Source of the DNA: Camillea tinctor | Lineage: Eukaryota > Ascomycota > Sordariomycetes > Xylariales > Xylariaceae | Assembly: GCA_022578605.1 (NCBI GenBank) | Contig: MU394055.1 | Span: forward strand, 376,902 to 440,901 | Reading direction: 5' to 3' | DNA: 64,000 nucleotides | Shown: positions 34,975-47,016 of the stretch, one piece after another | How the letters are laid out: each line of letters begins with the position of its first letter | Numbering within the stretch: position 1 is the first letter of the stretch | Program-made: the position numbers and the translations under genes | The notes under the pieces: generated by a model | What the model was told of the DNA's origin: nothing | Database searches by the model: none | Seen by the model: the letters and a program-made list of their open reading frames with translations, nothing else

Positions 34975-37472
34975 TAGGTTTATACGGGGTTCGAAATGTT
35001 GAAGATTGTCTATTATATATTTATAGGTGGATATAGGGCAAACGAAGTGCCGTACTGTGGTCAACCCAAGCCCGTGACACAAGTAATAAGTGCAATACGC
35101 CCTTCGGGTGAGACCCTGCGATCTACCTAGGCTTCATCTGTCTACGTACATGAATTGATGGCGGGGTATAAGTCAAAGCTGGCGTTGTCCCCGCTATGTA
35201 TGTATGTATGGTGCACAAAGCAAGAACGCTCGTCTCATATTGATATATATATATATATAGACTTACTGTGATATATATAATACATGTAACACTTACACAG
35301 TAGTTGTATAAGTACCGAAGTAGGAGTAAATAAAACCCCCAACGTTCTCAATTCTAGTTACCAATTGTCAATGCCATTGTCCAATTGGAGGAATCCAACT
35401 TATCACCTTCTGCAAGTGTAAAACGCAAAAAGGGGGGATGGGGGTGAAGGAGGAGGAAATAAAAAAAAGGCGCAGAGATCTCTTTTTTCCCGGAATTCCC
35501 GCGATCTCAACCCTGCGTCGAATACGTCGTAGATGCTCTACTCTTTACTAGGTCTTTACTAACTGATTAGGCGGTTTACTTGAGCGAACTACTTTACGCC
35601 GCAGGCCGCTACACTAACAAGAAGCTGGCTAGCTCTATATAAAAGGGTAACTGAGACTAGTTACCAGTGACCAGGGGTAAAGAAGAAAAAGTATAGCCGA
35701 TATAGGCGTCCGCACAGCCAGGGCAACTCCAAGTAGTGTCAACTAGAGTCAACTAGAATCAACGGGCACTGCTTACAACTTAGTAGTCACGGATTCGGGC
35801 GAGATCCCTATTCCCGTTGCGCTCCTTCGCCCTCGCCCGCCCGCCCGTATGACGCGCCTCTAATCCATCCGCCACTCGCCTTCGCCTTCGCCTTTAGGAA
35901 CCAGAGACTAGTCTCGTGCTTTCGCTGCATAACCTGCATACATCTGCATCCAAGGTGTATGCGTAGGTGTGTGTAGATATATTCACCTGCAGTATCAACG
36001 AGATCTCGCTCGTAGCTCGGATATAACATTACTTTCGCTCGGCGATTGGTGTCGTATAGTTACAAGGTTGGAATAGGAGAGTAGTATCGATATAGGACTG
36101 AGGTCTTGAAGTATAGGGTAAGTGTATATCTACCTATGTAGGATATAATTAAAGCCACACGATAAGTCACTACATGTACGTAGGGGGCATAATGTAAAAT
36201 AGAAAGGAATTGGGAATCCCCTATAGGACAATTCCAAACAAACCGAGGCAAGCTCAATAAACAGGTACGCATAGAATGTGTCACCAGAGTCACCGGAAAC
36301 AGAGTCACAAGACCAATCCTTCGAATAGGTTTACTCCAATGGCTTAGCTGGACACGAGACCGATAAAAAAAAAGTCAATGCCTAGATGACAAGAAGGCTG
36401 GCTTGGTACTGCTGTTTTTTCTTAATTAATATTTCCGGACTACTGAACTGAGAAGAAAATAGTATCATTATCAGTCGAGATTAGATGTACTAGTAATATA
36501 TACTTTCTCTTTCGGAGCCCTCCACCCGGATTCAATAATCGCAGCTTGGCCGTGGTTACCATCGGCTTGGCTCGCTTCTTATAAGGTTCTCTCTCTCTTT
36601 TTTTTTTTTAACCTAGGACGTTTCACCCCGCCAAAGCTTCTGTAAGATATAGGTTAACAGGGGGGTCACTCAGCATCTGTCGTCATCGCCTGATCTCAGA
36701 CCATGTTTTTTTCTGGCTTTTGCCATTGAGACCTAATCGAACTCCATCGGGACCCCTAAAAACTATCTAAAATTGATAAAATAAAAAGATAAAGGAAATA
36801 AAATAAAAACGTGGGGTCATTGATTGGTTTGGGGTTAGATGTCTTTAGGTACTTCTCGCATTTCCATTTGCCATTGTAGCCGATAGACATAGCTATGTAC
36901 ATTTACATGCAGGACGGAGGGTTCCAGCTACACAGCACACACCAGCTAGACTAAACTACTTAGAAACACCCGACAACTGCAAACTGTGTCGATCAAGTGT
37001 CCATTATGACACAAGTCTGGAAGCCTCGGCATGCCGTTTATGTACGTACCCTCTCTCGGCGCCCAGACTTTGCGGTATGCGACGTGATGTTACTCCGTAC
37101 TTTTCCCACTTACACTTCACTTACACATATCAATCACATCACGCTACAGAATATCATATACCCACCTAAGTTAGTCCATACATACATCAAATCTAAGTTA
37201 AGTTGAGGGTCCGAGATCACAGTACATAGATCTCTCTACCACTAGTAGAAGTAACATTGGACTTATCAAGTCAGCATATATACCAACCTAATCCATGATA
37301 CATGTACAGAGTAAACACCAACACATGTATTGATATACATGTATATATATATGACCCCCCCATCTCCCCATACCACCTATACCTACCTGTCTTTACTTGA
37401 CTTATACCATACATACCATTAGAACCCATACATACAAACTGAACTGAACTGAACATACATCATTGTTATCAC
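34975..37472. other. Intergenic, 2.5 kb
   Basis: No gene is seen. It contains a TA repeat at 35243-35259 and an 11-bp direct repeat (GTCAACTAGA) at about 35738-35758. It also holds TCACCAGAGTCACC-type repeats near 36283-36310 and a TACTCCGTA motif at 37091-37099. The right end is the leader of the Ser-rich gene. Confidence 0.5.
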
Positions 37473-37931
37473 ATGTCTCTTACACCAAACAACCCATCAA
37501 CACCACAAACCATGCTATCTCTACATATCCAAGCTGAATCTCTTCGCTGGGCTTCTTCCTCCCAGAATCGCTCTTACTACCCCTCCTCCTGCTGTTCCTC
37601 CTCATCTTCCTCATCCACACTCGACGACAGCGCATCCCTCTTCTCTCACTCGCCTCTCACGCGGCGTTCATCTGTCTCTAGCCTCTTCTCTGACGCTGAA
37701 GCCGATGCTCACCTACCGCCGCAGCTCGCTACCCCGCCCCTATGGCAGCAGCACGAAGCCACCGTGACGACTTACACGTCGCTAGACGCGGCAGTAGCAC
37801 AGAGCACGGCAGCAGTCGAGGCATTGACCCCACGGCGCTTGGTTACGCCGGGCAAGCTGTATGAGAACGAAGAGGACGATGACGAGATCATTGTCGAGGA
37901 CGAGTCCACGGCTGTCACCATGGGTGGTTGA
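37473..37931 (+). CDS. Small Ser-rich hypothetical protein, 152 residues
   Basis: A single-exon frame that is more GC-rich than its flanks, which supports coding. The N-terminal half is Ser-rich, with runs of serine and a LTRRSSVSSLFSDAEAD segment resembling a phosphorylation site. The C-terminal part has TPRRLVTPGKLYE followed by an acidic stretch (NEEDDDEIIVEDE). No domain, signal peptide or membrane segment is seen. It looks disordered and regulatory. An in-frame second ATG (MLSLHIQ) lies 13 codons in. I do not recognise a family. Confidence 0.5.
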   Translation: MSLTPNNPSTPQTMLSLHIQAESLRWASSSQNRSYYPSSCCSSSSSSSTLDDSASLFSHSPLTRRSSVSSLFSDAEADAHLPPQLATPPLWQQHEATVTTYTSLDAAVAQSTAAVEALTPRRLVTPGKLYENEEDDDEIIVEDESTAVTMGG

Positions 37932-39765
37932 AAGAGCATGCCATCTACCTACCTACGGGGAAGGCAAGAGAAAACCAAAAACACCAAACATAAAAAAAAC
38001 AACTTTCCAATGTTTATTCTATCTCCACTCTATACACTACCTACTCATGGAGTGCGACTCCGAAATTGAGTCCTCCAGGATGCGATTGGAACGGGATCTG
38101 GGTAGATTGGGATTGGGGAAGGGGAACCAAAGAGGGTAGAAGCGCATTGACATCATTGTCACAAGCGAATCTGACTACAGAGCACGGCGCAGCACGGACG
38201 ATGATGTGACGCAGGAGACGAAACGTCTTTCTCATATCTCAACTAGATATCTACCTATCTATGTGCTCTCACCTCTTCCCTCCCCTTTAACGAAGGTGCG
38301 GTCGAATTCCAAATTGTTCCTCTCCATAAAAACAGGGAACCCCAGAAAAGGGGGTTGGACGGGAGCGGGAGGGGTACAGGAGACAGTCTTCTCTCTATCG
38401 TTCTCTATCCGAAAACAAACAAAAAAACAACAACGACACACATCTTCGCCAAGAAAAAGAGGCTTATTTGTTTTTTTTTTGCCAATTGTTTTCTTTTCTT
38501 GGTCTTCTCGCAGCGCATCAATTTTGTCTCAGGGAGGGGAGGAGGGAAAACAAAACGAAAACGGAATTGCTTGCGTACCTTAGCAGATGTACACTACCCG
38601 CCACGCCAAGACGAAAAGAAACAAAAGATACCAAGACCCCTTTATGAGCCAAGAAACTTGTGCTATTTTAATTGATGATTTTCCACATGTCCTCTTCTCT
38701 CCTTGTTCATCGTTTGATTGAATCGGCCAGGCATTGTGTTTTACCATACCCTCGTCTACCTACCTATCTAACCTATTAGCTTGGCCTACTCAAGATATAA
38801 ATAGGTAGATAAGTAGGTAGTTATGGCAGGGTTAATCGAGATGAGACGATGAAGGTGGGGGTGGAGGGGATTTGAAGGGAAGGTTGTTTTCTCTTCTATG
38901 TTTTCTCGGCGTTTTGCTAGGCGGTTTTGCTGGAATTGAACTGCAAATGGAAAAGGGGGAAGGGGGTTTCCCTTCTTCCTGTTCTCCTTCTCCTTATCTA
39001 TCTAACTCTCTACTCATGTTAGTGTGCTTGTAAGAAAAAGCGAGCAAAGTGAAAAGCGTGTTTTCTCTGGCCAGGATACTTATAGCGGAGGGGAAAAGGA
39101 AAGGGGGGCATCATAGTCAGCGAATAAGGGTGGTATTAAACATCTACTTACACTAATACCTAATAAAAGATGCCTGAGATACCCAAAGAAACAAGATAAA
39201 AATAAAATAAATAAGGAATACATGGATATCAATTATATCTTCTCCTCTCTTCCTTGTGAAACTCGTTCCTGCTAGGTAGATCAGTCTAGACTAAAACAAA
39301 ATATAGTGTATTGAAATATGTATTTTCAGTGTACGTTCAGTACTATCCGCTGCAAGTTCGGGGAGGCGTATCAGAAAAGCCAAACAAGTCTCGGTATTGA
39401 GTTCTTGGTATTTGCTTGGAATTTCTTGGTATTACAATTTTGATCCACGCTGATCGTCTCTTGGCTGCTTCTCTGAAGCCTCCTCCCCCCTCCCCACCAT
39501 CTGCCGGCAAAGCGTTTAGGTATGGATCTGAGATTGCAAAGTACTACACAACATGGTAACCAGGTAGCTATATATATGTAATGTTCGATCCATACGTGTC
39601 ACATCTAAAACCTCTAAAATATCCACGATATATATGTGTATGTAAAACATTCGCTGCACCATGCCCTCTAGGCCTCTTGAATATATCTCTAAGGTGGTCG
39701 CATGGCCTTCCCAACTACGTATAGCCCCCCCCCCCCTTTCCGTGCGTTTCTCAAACCTCCCTCGT
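37932..39765. other. Convergent intergenic region, 1.8 kb
   Basis: No gene is seen. It contains pyrimidine tracts (38470-38510), TACCTA/TAGGTA clusters around 38755-38822, and a C run at 39726-39736 just past the Pcs60 stop. Confidence 0.5.
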
Positions 39766-41596
39766 CTATAGCTTGGCCTTGGGGGACTCTTGTTTCTGCA
39801 TTGTCTCCGCCACGATGCGCCTTTGGATCTTACCAGTGGCGGTCTTGGGCATGACTTCCGTGAAGTATATCTACACACATCCGTTACGTTAGTGCCTAAG
39901 CGGGGACTCTTGAACCAAGACGGCGAAAAGATTGGAGGGAGGACTCACCTTCTTTGGGGTCTTGAACTTGGCTAATTTCTCGCTAACCCACTTCCTCAAC
40001 TCCTCCTGCTCCAGCTTCGCCCCGTTCTTCAACACGATCGCTACACCAATGTCCTGGCCGTAGAGATCATCGGGAATAGCGAAACTGACGGCTTCCGATA
40101 CGGCCGGGTGCTTTGTGAGCACGTTGTCGAGTTCGATTGGACTGATCTTCTCTCCACCCTTGTTAATAAGTTCCTTAATGCGACCAGTGATGATGATATA
40201 GCCGTCCTCATCTTTCTTGCCCTGGTCGCCGGTGCGGAAGAATCCACCCTTAGTGAACGACGAGGCGTTTGCAGATGGGTTGTTCAGGTAGCCCTTGGTG
40301 ACGTTCTCGCCCTTGATGCAAATCTCGCCCTCGCTGCCTTGCGGTAGCTCATCACCGGCATCATTCAGGATCTTGACTTCGACGCCCTGACCAAGACCTA
40401 CGGTACCTGGCTTCCGCTTGTTCGGGGGCAAGGGGTTAGATGTCATTTGATGAGCAGCTTCGGTCATGGCGTAAGCCTCCAGGACCGGCGCCTTGAACTT
40501 CTCCTCAAGCTGATGGAAGACGGTTGGGGAGAGCGGGGAGGAGCAAGACCGGATGAAGCGAATATTCGGGACTGGGCTTGGCGCCGGGCTCTTGAGGAGA
40601 ATCTGGTGGATCGTCGGCACAGCCGTGTACCAGTTCGCCTTATGGGCAACAAAGTCTTGCCAAAACTCGGAAGCAGAAAACTTGGTGGGTATGATCATGG
40701 AGCCTCCGCTATACAATGGAGCCAGCAGAGCACAGAGGAGACCATGGACGTGGAAGAGCGGCATGACCAGCATGGTTCGGTCTTGGGCGGTCAGTTGGTA
40801 CGTTGCTTGGATATTTTCTACAATACACAGGTCAGCCTTTCTCGGAACCAGGAACTATATGCGATCCGCAGCAACCCCAATCGGGACAACGTACTCATGG
40901 TTCGCGTCAAGTTACGATGAGTCAAGGGCACCTGCATATGTTGTCAGATCACGTAACCTATATCGTTGCGGCAAGGAGTTGAACATACGACTTTCGGTCT
41001 CGAGGTAGTGCCACTACAGCATGGTAACATATGTTAGTGTTTTTTATTCATTTCGTCTCTTGTCAGATTCCGATGACGGACCTTGTGTGCAAGACCAGCG
41101 CCACATCGTCAGGCTGGGCCTGGAGAACGCTCTCTCGGCTCTTCCCCTTCAATTTTCCTAGCTCCTTCACATCCAGGGCTACTTCGCCCTTTGCGCCATC
41201 CCAGTAACACTCGGCTATGGCGGCATTGAATTTCTTGGCCGCTTTGACCGATGGGGCGCCCGCTTGGTAGGCCCCCTTAGGCACGAGGACGATGGCCGAC
41301 TGGATGTCTTCGATGTAGAATTCGAACTCGTCCTGCTTATATGCCGGGTTTAGAGGCGCCGCAATACCGCGCTGCCAGGAGGTAGCTAGGAAGGACACGA
41401 TGAATTCGTACGAGTTGACGGTGGCGATGGACACGGGTGAGGCTTCAGTGATCCCAAGAGCGGCTAGCTTGCGCTGGAAAGAGGAGCATTCTGCGAGAAG
41501 GTCCTTGTACGTGACGGTTAAGGGGCTCGGCTTGGAAGGTATTATGACAGCGACGGAGGAGCTTGTGCCATTGATGGCATTTTGAAGAGTCGTCAT
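39766..41596 (-). CDS. pcs60: Peroxisomal AMP-forming CoA ligase, Pcs60/oxalyl-CoA synthetase-like
   Basis: Minus-strand exons are 41596-41082, 41013-40989, 40931-40895, 40817-39949 and 39870-39766 (516 residues), all in phase. It belongs to the ANL superfamily, which activates a carboxylate with ATP and then forms the CoA thioester. The P-loop reads HTSGTTSRPK (from about residue 170), with Ser where most ANL enzymes have Gly. This Ser form is what I know from yeast Pcs60 and plant AAE3 oxalyl-CoA synthetases. YAMTEAAHQM and TGDQGKKDEDGY are the next core motifs; K496 in PKTATGKIQRR is the catalytic lysine. The chain ends in AKL, a peroxisomal PTS1 signal. Exons 2 and 3 are only 25 and 37 nt. 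The donor of intron 1 is the less common GTCCGT. Likely role: peroxisomal oxalate or acyl activation. Confidence 0.92.
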
Positions 41597-42399
41597 CTTT
41601 TTGGTGTAGTTGTAAGCAAAACAATGTTCGAGTTATAATTCTTTTCTACACAAACCAATATATAAGTCTTAAGTATATGTATATAAGTATAGAAATATGT
41701 TGACGGAAAGATCTAACAGATAGAAAATATAAAAGAAAATGGGTAAAAAGAAATGTACAAGTTATGGATTTATGTAGGTAAATATGTTAAGAAGAAGATA
41801 AAGAAGATTAAGGTTCTATGGAACATGCGACAAGATATATATCGTAAGATCAACAACAAGATCCCCCGTTAGACCGTTAGATATGTTCAATGCGGTTTGA
41901 GCCCAGGAGGAAATCGGCAACAATTTCGGACCAAGTCCCGTCTTTGCCCGTGGGTATCGGGAAAAGCCACTGGAGCTTGTCTCACGTCAGTGGGAAGATA
42001 GAGGCCAATAGGCGTCGAGTCCACTGTTGCGTCGGGACCTTAGCTGCTTATTAGGTTACAGAACTTTTCCCCAACAGCTGCAGAAGGGGGTCTCCATCTC
42101 CACTTCCACCGGCCACTTCCACTGGACTCTGCCCAGCCCGCTGGAAAGGCTGAAAGGTAACACTTACATAACTGCATACATAGTGCCTAAACCTACTTTC
42201 ATTAGTACCTACCTAGTACTACGCACTACTAAGGAACTTAGCTTCACTTCTACTACATACACCAACATAACATATACAACCAAAACCAAAACCAAAACCA
42301 CAACTAAAACCATAACCACGAGTTGATAGAAAATACTAGTAACAACTTTGAAATATAGCTGTATAGGAAAAAGAAGAAGAACACGACGACGACAACTCA
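41597..42399. other. Divergent promoter of Pcs60 and SPF45 genes
   Basis: About 0.8 kb. The SPF45 leader carries a repeat of AACCAAA units at about 42279-42312. No gene is seen. Confidence 0.55.
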
Positions 42400-44209
42400 A
42401 TGGCTACCGAGCCACCCCCGCCACCCAAGAGCGGTGGCCTCTCCCTGTATGCGAACCTCCTCGAACCCGAAGGCAATGCTCCCGCATCTATATCACGCGC
42501 CCCAGTCGTTTCGCAGGAGGCTATAGAAGCCGTGAAGGAACAAGACAGCTCCAAGAAGCCGCTCCATGCCGCCTTGCGCTTCCAGCCATATCAACAAATT
42601 CGCCGCCCACAACAGAAGACCCAGAAGCCCAAGGCTAGCTTTCCCAAAGCACCGCTGCCGGGAGTAACGACGGGAAACACCACAAACAGCCCATCAACTG
42701 GAGGAGCTGCTGGACCGGTGGCAGCGACGGGTGCGCCCTCCGCCCCCGCGAAGAGCACGCTTGCCGTATGGGCCGCTACCGAGGAGGATGAGTACATGTA
42801 CGGGGCGAGCGAAAAGAGGGCGAGAGGAGGCCGTCGGAAGAAGAAGAAGAAGTTTGACGCGACACCTATGGAGACGGACTGGGACGAGATATACGACCCG
42901 TCGCGACCAACAAATGTGGACGAATACCTGCGCAGCGACGAGAGAATACGAGAGGTGCAGGAGTGGAAAGCCTTGCTATATAAACATAGACGGCGAGACG
43001 AGAGGACCCAGGATAGCTACGACAGCGAGGAAGACGATGAGCGACCAGTGCATAGTAAGTTGGATTCCTGGCTATCAGAGGCTCTAGAGATTGGATTTAT
43101 TAACCTCGTATTGCTACTACAACAGACCAATTTGCGCCTCCAGACTCGTATTCTTTCGCACCACCACCACTTTCACCCCCACGAGCTGTCCCGGTGCCTG
43201 ATGACAAGACCGGAGACGATGCCTACGCCCGTCGTCTAGCTTTGTCTCAAGGACAAGGCTCTGCTGCTCCTCCACCACCCCCACGCTCTCCTACGCTATC
43301 ATCCGTCCCTCCCCCTCCCCCTCCAGCGGCAGAACCAGACTCCACAGCCACTATCTCGCGGGAACCAGTGCGCTACACACGACCAGCGGACCCCGATGCC
43401 ATGGATGAAGACCAAGACGATGATGATAAAGCGTACGTACCGCCCGAGCCGTCTGACCAGGCCCAAGGGGAAGGGGAAGGGGAAGAGGCGCCTAAGCAGC
43501 GGAGCAACCTACCCGGGCAGAAGGGCTTCGCCGCGCGCCTCATGTCCAAGTACGGCTGGTCCAAGGGCCAAGGTCTGGGTGCCGAGTCGAGCGGCATAGT
43601 GCAGCCCCTGCGCGTGCAGATCGAGAAGCGGAAGAAGAAGTCCGACGCAGAAGGGGGCGGGTGGGCGGAACCCGGCGGACGCGGGCGCATCATCGGGTCC
43701 AAGACCGGCGCCGGCAATCCCTCATCGTCATCAGAGTCCTCGGTCAGCGGGAGCAAGTTCGGCCCCATAAGCAACGTAATCGTGCTGCGGAACATGCTCG
43801 AGGGTATGGACGACCTACAGGGCGAGATGGAGAACGGGCTAGGTCAGGAGATCGGTGAGGAGTGCGGCGATAATTACGGACGCGTCGAGAGGCTACACAT
43901 AGATATCGAGGGCAAGAGGGTGTACATCAAGTTTACGGATCAGGTGTCCGCCCTGAGGGTAAGTCGTTCTTTTCCCTTCATGGCCTAATTTGTTTCTATA
44001 TAGGCCGAGTCATCATCTTTTATGTCTTATCGACTCGTCTACAAACAACCACTTGGGATAAGTCAGAGAAATAAGGAGGAAAGGACATAGCATAAACTAA
44101 CTCTCATCAACAGGCTGTCAACGCCCTCGACGGCCGCGTGTTCGCAGGCAACACCATTGTGCCGCAGTATTACGACGTGAGTAAGTTCGAGAGCCGGGTC
44201 TACGAATAA
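42400..44209 (+). CDS. SPF45-like splicing factor (G-patch and RRM/UHM)
   Basis: Exons are 42400-43054, 43126-43958 and 44114-44209 (527 residues; donors GTAAGT, acceptors CAACAG). The N-terminus is proline-rich (PPPPPKSGGLSLYANL), with the conserved SLYANLLEP motif of the SPF45/RBM17 family. A Lys-rich patch (RRKKKKKFD) follows, then YDPSRPTNVDEYLRSDE. A G-patch lies at about 350-395 (FAARLMSKYGWSKGQGLG) and a C-terminal RRM of UHM type at about 436-520 (NVIVLRNML, then RVYIKFTD and ALDGRVFAGNTIVPQYYD). Such proteins act in 3' splice-site choice and are nuclear. The low-complexity proline segments between domains are longer than usual. Reading through GACGTGAGT near 44175 as coding gives the expected end. 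Confidence 0.92.
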
Positions 44210-45750
44210 AAAGGAGCAAGTTTTATCTTACCCAAGGAGAATTGCAAGATACCTACCTGTAGCATTAATAAAGGAGGGTCATTTATAGGAATACTCTAGG
44301 ATGAAGAAGAGCAATGGGATAGAATCTTCCAGGTTTACATATAACACCCCCCGGACAATTCAAGTCTTTACTAACCTGCCCCTATACCATATTTAACTTT
44401 TACTTACAACTACGTAATTATCACGGAGAAAGGGGGGATACCTGCTTACAGATAGCACACTACGTAGAAGATAATGAACTACTCCAGGTTAACTCATTTT
44501 ATTACCTCCGCGAGGTAGATACACTCTAGATAGATTGCTAGCCAGCCGAGGGTAAAAATTCCCATGAACGACCTATCGAAGCATTACGAAGCCCCCTGTT
44601 TCATCTGCCCACTCGCCGCTCCTCCTACGAATGGCGTCATCAACAACCAATAGGCAAAAGGCCCTAGGTTAAGTTATACGCTCTCTATCTCATACATGGT
44701 TCATGGTCTATTTTCCTCCTAGGGATGAAAACAAGCATTTCCACGATTTTTTTTTTACCTTAAGTAGCCCAATATAGTGACGACATGTCGATGTTGGCAG
44801 TCCTCTTGTTGTCGTGATGTATAGTATAGAGTAAATAGGTAACGTACCTACCTAGGCAGGTTAGATAGCATAGGATCAAGGCTCACCAACTCACCGGCAT
44901 CTCACAGAACTCCGGGACTCGACATTCATTAAACATTACTATATTCTGGATCATCCACCTATAAACTATAACTCATGTATCTCCCCAGACTTCAGTTAAA
45001 TACTTGTAAAAAACAACTTTGTATGACAGAATCCAGCCATCAATCGTCACGTCTGTGTATTAAAAAATCAATAAGCGAGCGTAAGGATAAGAAACTTGCA
45101 AGAATGGACCAAATAAAGAAAAAAAAGAAACAAAAAGATACACCCTTTTTGGTCGGAATTTTTCTGTTTTTCTCTTTTAGTAGTGAATCTCTTTTTCCCT
45201 CTAATAAACCATTTATTTCCTCCCTACACCTCGAACTCTGTTGCCCGCCTTATTCCAGCCTACTTAAAAAAAACCCCTCTCTTTAAGAGAATTGACAACA
45301 TGAAATCAAAACCACATGAATCCTTAATCCCCTCATTCTCACTTTCCTCCTACAAAAAACAGTCAACAACATTTCCACCGAATCTAACGTCGAATGTTGG
45401 TTTTATTGAGAAGGGTGTATCCATTTAACATAAAACTCCCGTACTCCGCACAGCCCCTAGAGTCATCAGCGTGTCCAACGTAATGAACCATAAAGGATGT
45501 CGTGTTTTTTTGCGAGTAACGAAGAGGCAATTAGTTATGTAGATGGTACCCAGCTCCGTAAACTGGCAAGCATCACGGCTTCAGGACGGGACCTTCAGTT
45601 CAATATCACATACATCAGTATTAAGTCTAGCGGTTCCTTGTACGTAGCCCGGGTCGCAGAAGGCGGCCCATGAAATAACAACAATTTTTTAGGTGACACT
45701 GTAAGAGGAAACGTTGGGAACACCACTGTTCTCCAAGCTAATCCACCATT
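44210..45750. other. Convergent intergenic region, 1.5 kb
   Basis: Between the SPF45 (+) and ECM33 (-) stops. It contains TACCTACCTAGGCAGG at about 44846-44861 and A/T-rich runs. The 45.0-45.4 kb short frames look like AT-rich noise. No gene is seen. Confidence 0.5.
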
Positions 45751-47016
45751 TTACATGAAGGCAGTGATGAAAGCACCGACGGCAGCCAGGCTGACAATCG
45801 TCGACGTGCTGGCACCGATCAGGGAGGCAGCGTTCTGCGTGTTACCGGTACCGGACGAGCCATCGCCAGCGGAAGAAGTATCGTTGTTGGCGTTGGCGTT
45901 CTGGCTGTCGCAGGTGACACCACCCTGAACAACGTTACTAGACAGGCCGTTCAGGGTGTCGCAGCTGCTGGAGATGTCCTCGGTACTGGCAACATCCATA
46001 GTACCCTTAACGTCCTCGAGCTGGGGGAAAGAGATCTGGTCGAAAGAACCAACAACCTTGACGGCACCACCAACCTCAGTCAATCCACTGAAACCAGTAA
46101 CCTCAGTGAGAGCAGTGTTGTTGGCAATGGTGAAACCACCACCGACCTTCTCGAGGCCGCTGAGAGAGATGTTGGTGAGCTGAGGGTTGCTGACGAAAGA
46201 CAGGTCACCCTCCTGGATCTCGGTAAGGTTGGGGGCAAGGAAAGTGGTGAAGTAGTTCGAGTCGAAACGCATGGAACCGTTGACGGTCTTGAGCGAGGGA
46301 ACGGAGAATTCGGTGACGTTGGCAATAGTCATGTTGGCAATCCACTCAAGATTGGGAAGCTCCATGGTCAAGTTCAGACCGTTGGCCTGGACGCTTAGCT
46401 CGTTCTTCAAGTTCTTGATGCTGCTAGAGAATCTGGTGATTCGGCGGTTGTTGTTGATGTTCATGGTGGTCAAAGACTCAACGTTGATACCCTCAATAGT
46501 CTGGACAAAGGTGTCGGCGATCACAACGCTGTCGGCCTTGGTAATACCAGGGGTTCCAAAGTTGATCTCAGGCAGAGCATTGAGAGTAGCCCAGTCAATA
46601 GATCCGACCTCGCTAAGGGCAGAGAAAGACAGGGACGTCAGAGCAGTGTTGTTCTTGAGCTGGAAAACATCGCCAATAGTCTTAATAGAGTCACTGGACA
46701 GCGTCTGAATGAGGCCATTGTTCTGGACGATCAGAGAACCACCAATGCTCTCGAGAGAGCCGCTAATGTCGATGGTAGGACCGGCTCCAGTGCTAACCAG
46801 AACGCTGCCCTCGATGGAATCGCAGTTGGCAACGGTAGTGGCATCGGCAGCTGAGGCAATGGTGGCGGTCGGGTCGTCACAGCTAACAGCAGCGGCACCT
46901 GTAAGGCGTTAGATGAAGGCACGAAGAGAGGAAATAGGAAAGCGTTGGGGTAATCCAAACGTACCAGACACCAGGCCGAATGCCGTGACGGCAGAGAGAA
47001 GCTCCTTGCTGATCAT
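45751..47016 (-). CDS. ecm33: GPI-anchored cell wall protein Ecm33
   Basis: Minus-strand exons are 47016-46965 and 46898-45751 (399 residues; donor GTACGT, acceptor CTTACAG). It is a surface glycoprotein needed for cell-wall integrity. A signal peptide is visible (MISKELLSAVTAFGLVSG). The mature region begins AAAVSCDDPTATI. The body is a leucine-rich-repeat-like receptor L fold: recurring units such as GSLIVQNNGLIQTLSSDS, LSFSALSEVG and LTNISLSGLEKVGG. Many N-glycosylation sequons occur (NNT, NMT, NVT, NLT, NIS). A Ser/Asn/Gly-rich stalk precedes a hydrophobic C-terminus (STIVSLAAVGAFITAFM), the GPI attachment signal. The single early intron in the signal region is usual for this gene. Confidence 0.95.

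Noticed and set aside
35243..35259. TA repeat considered as an AT-rich origin or promoter element
   Set aside because: Simple dinucleotide repeat; nothing nearby supports a function.
46271..46912. Plus-strand frames opposite ECM33
   Set aside because: Shadows of the Ecm33 coding sequence.
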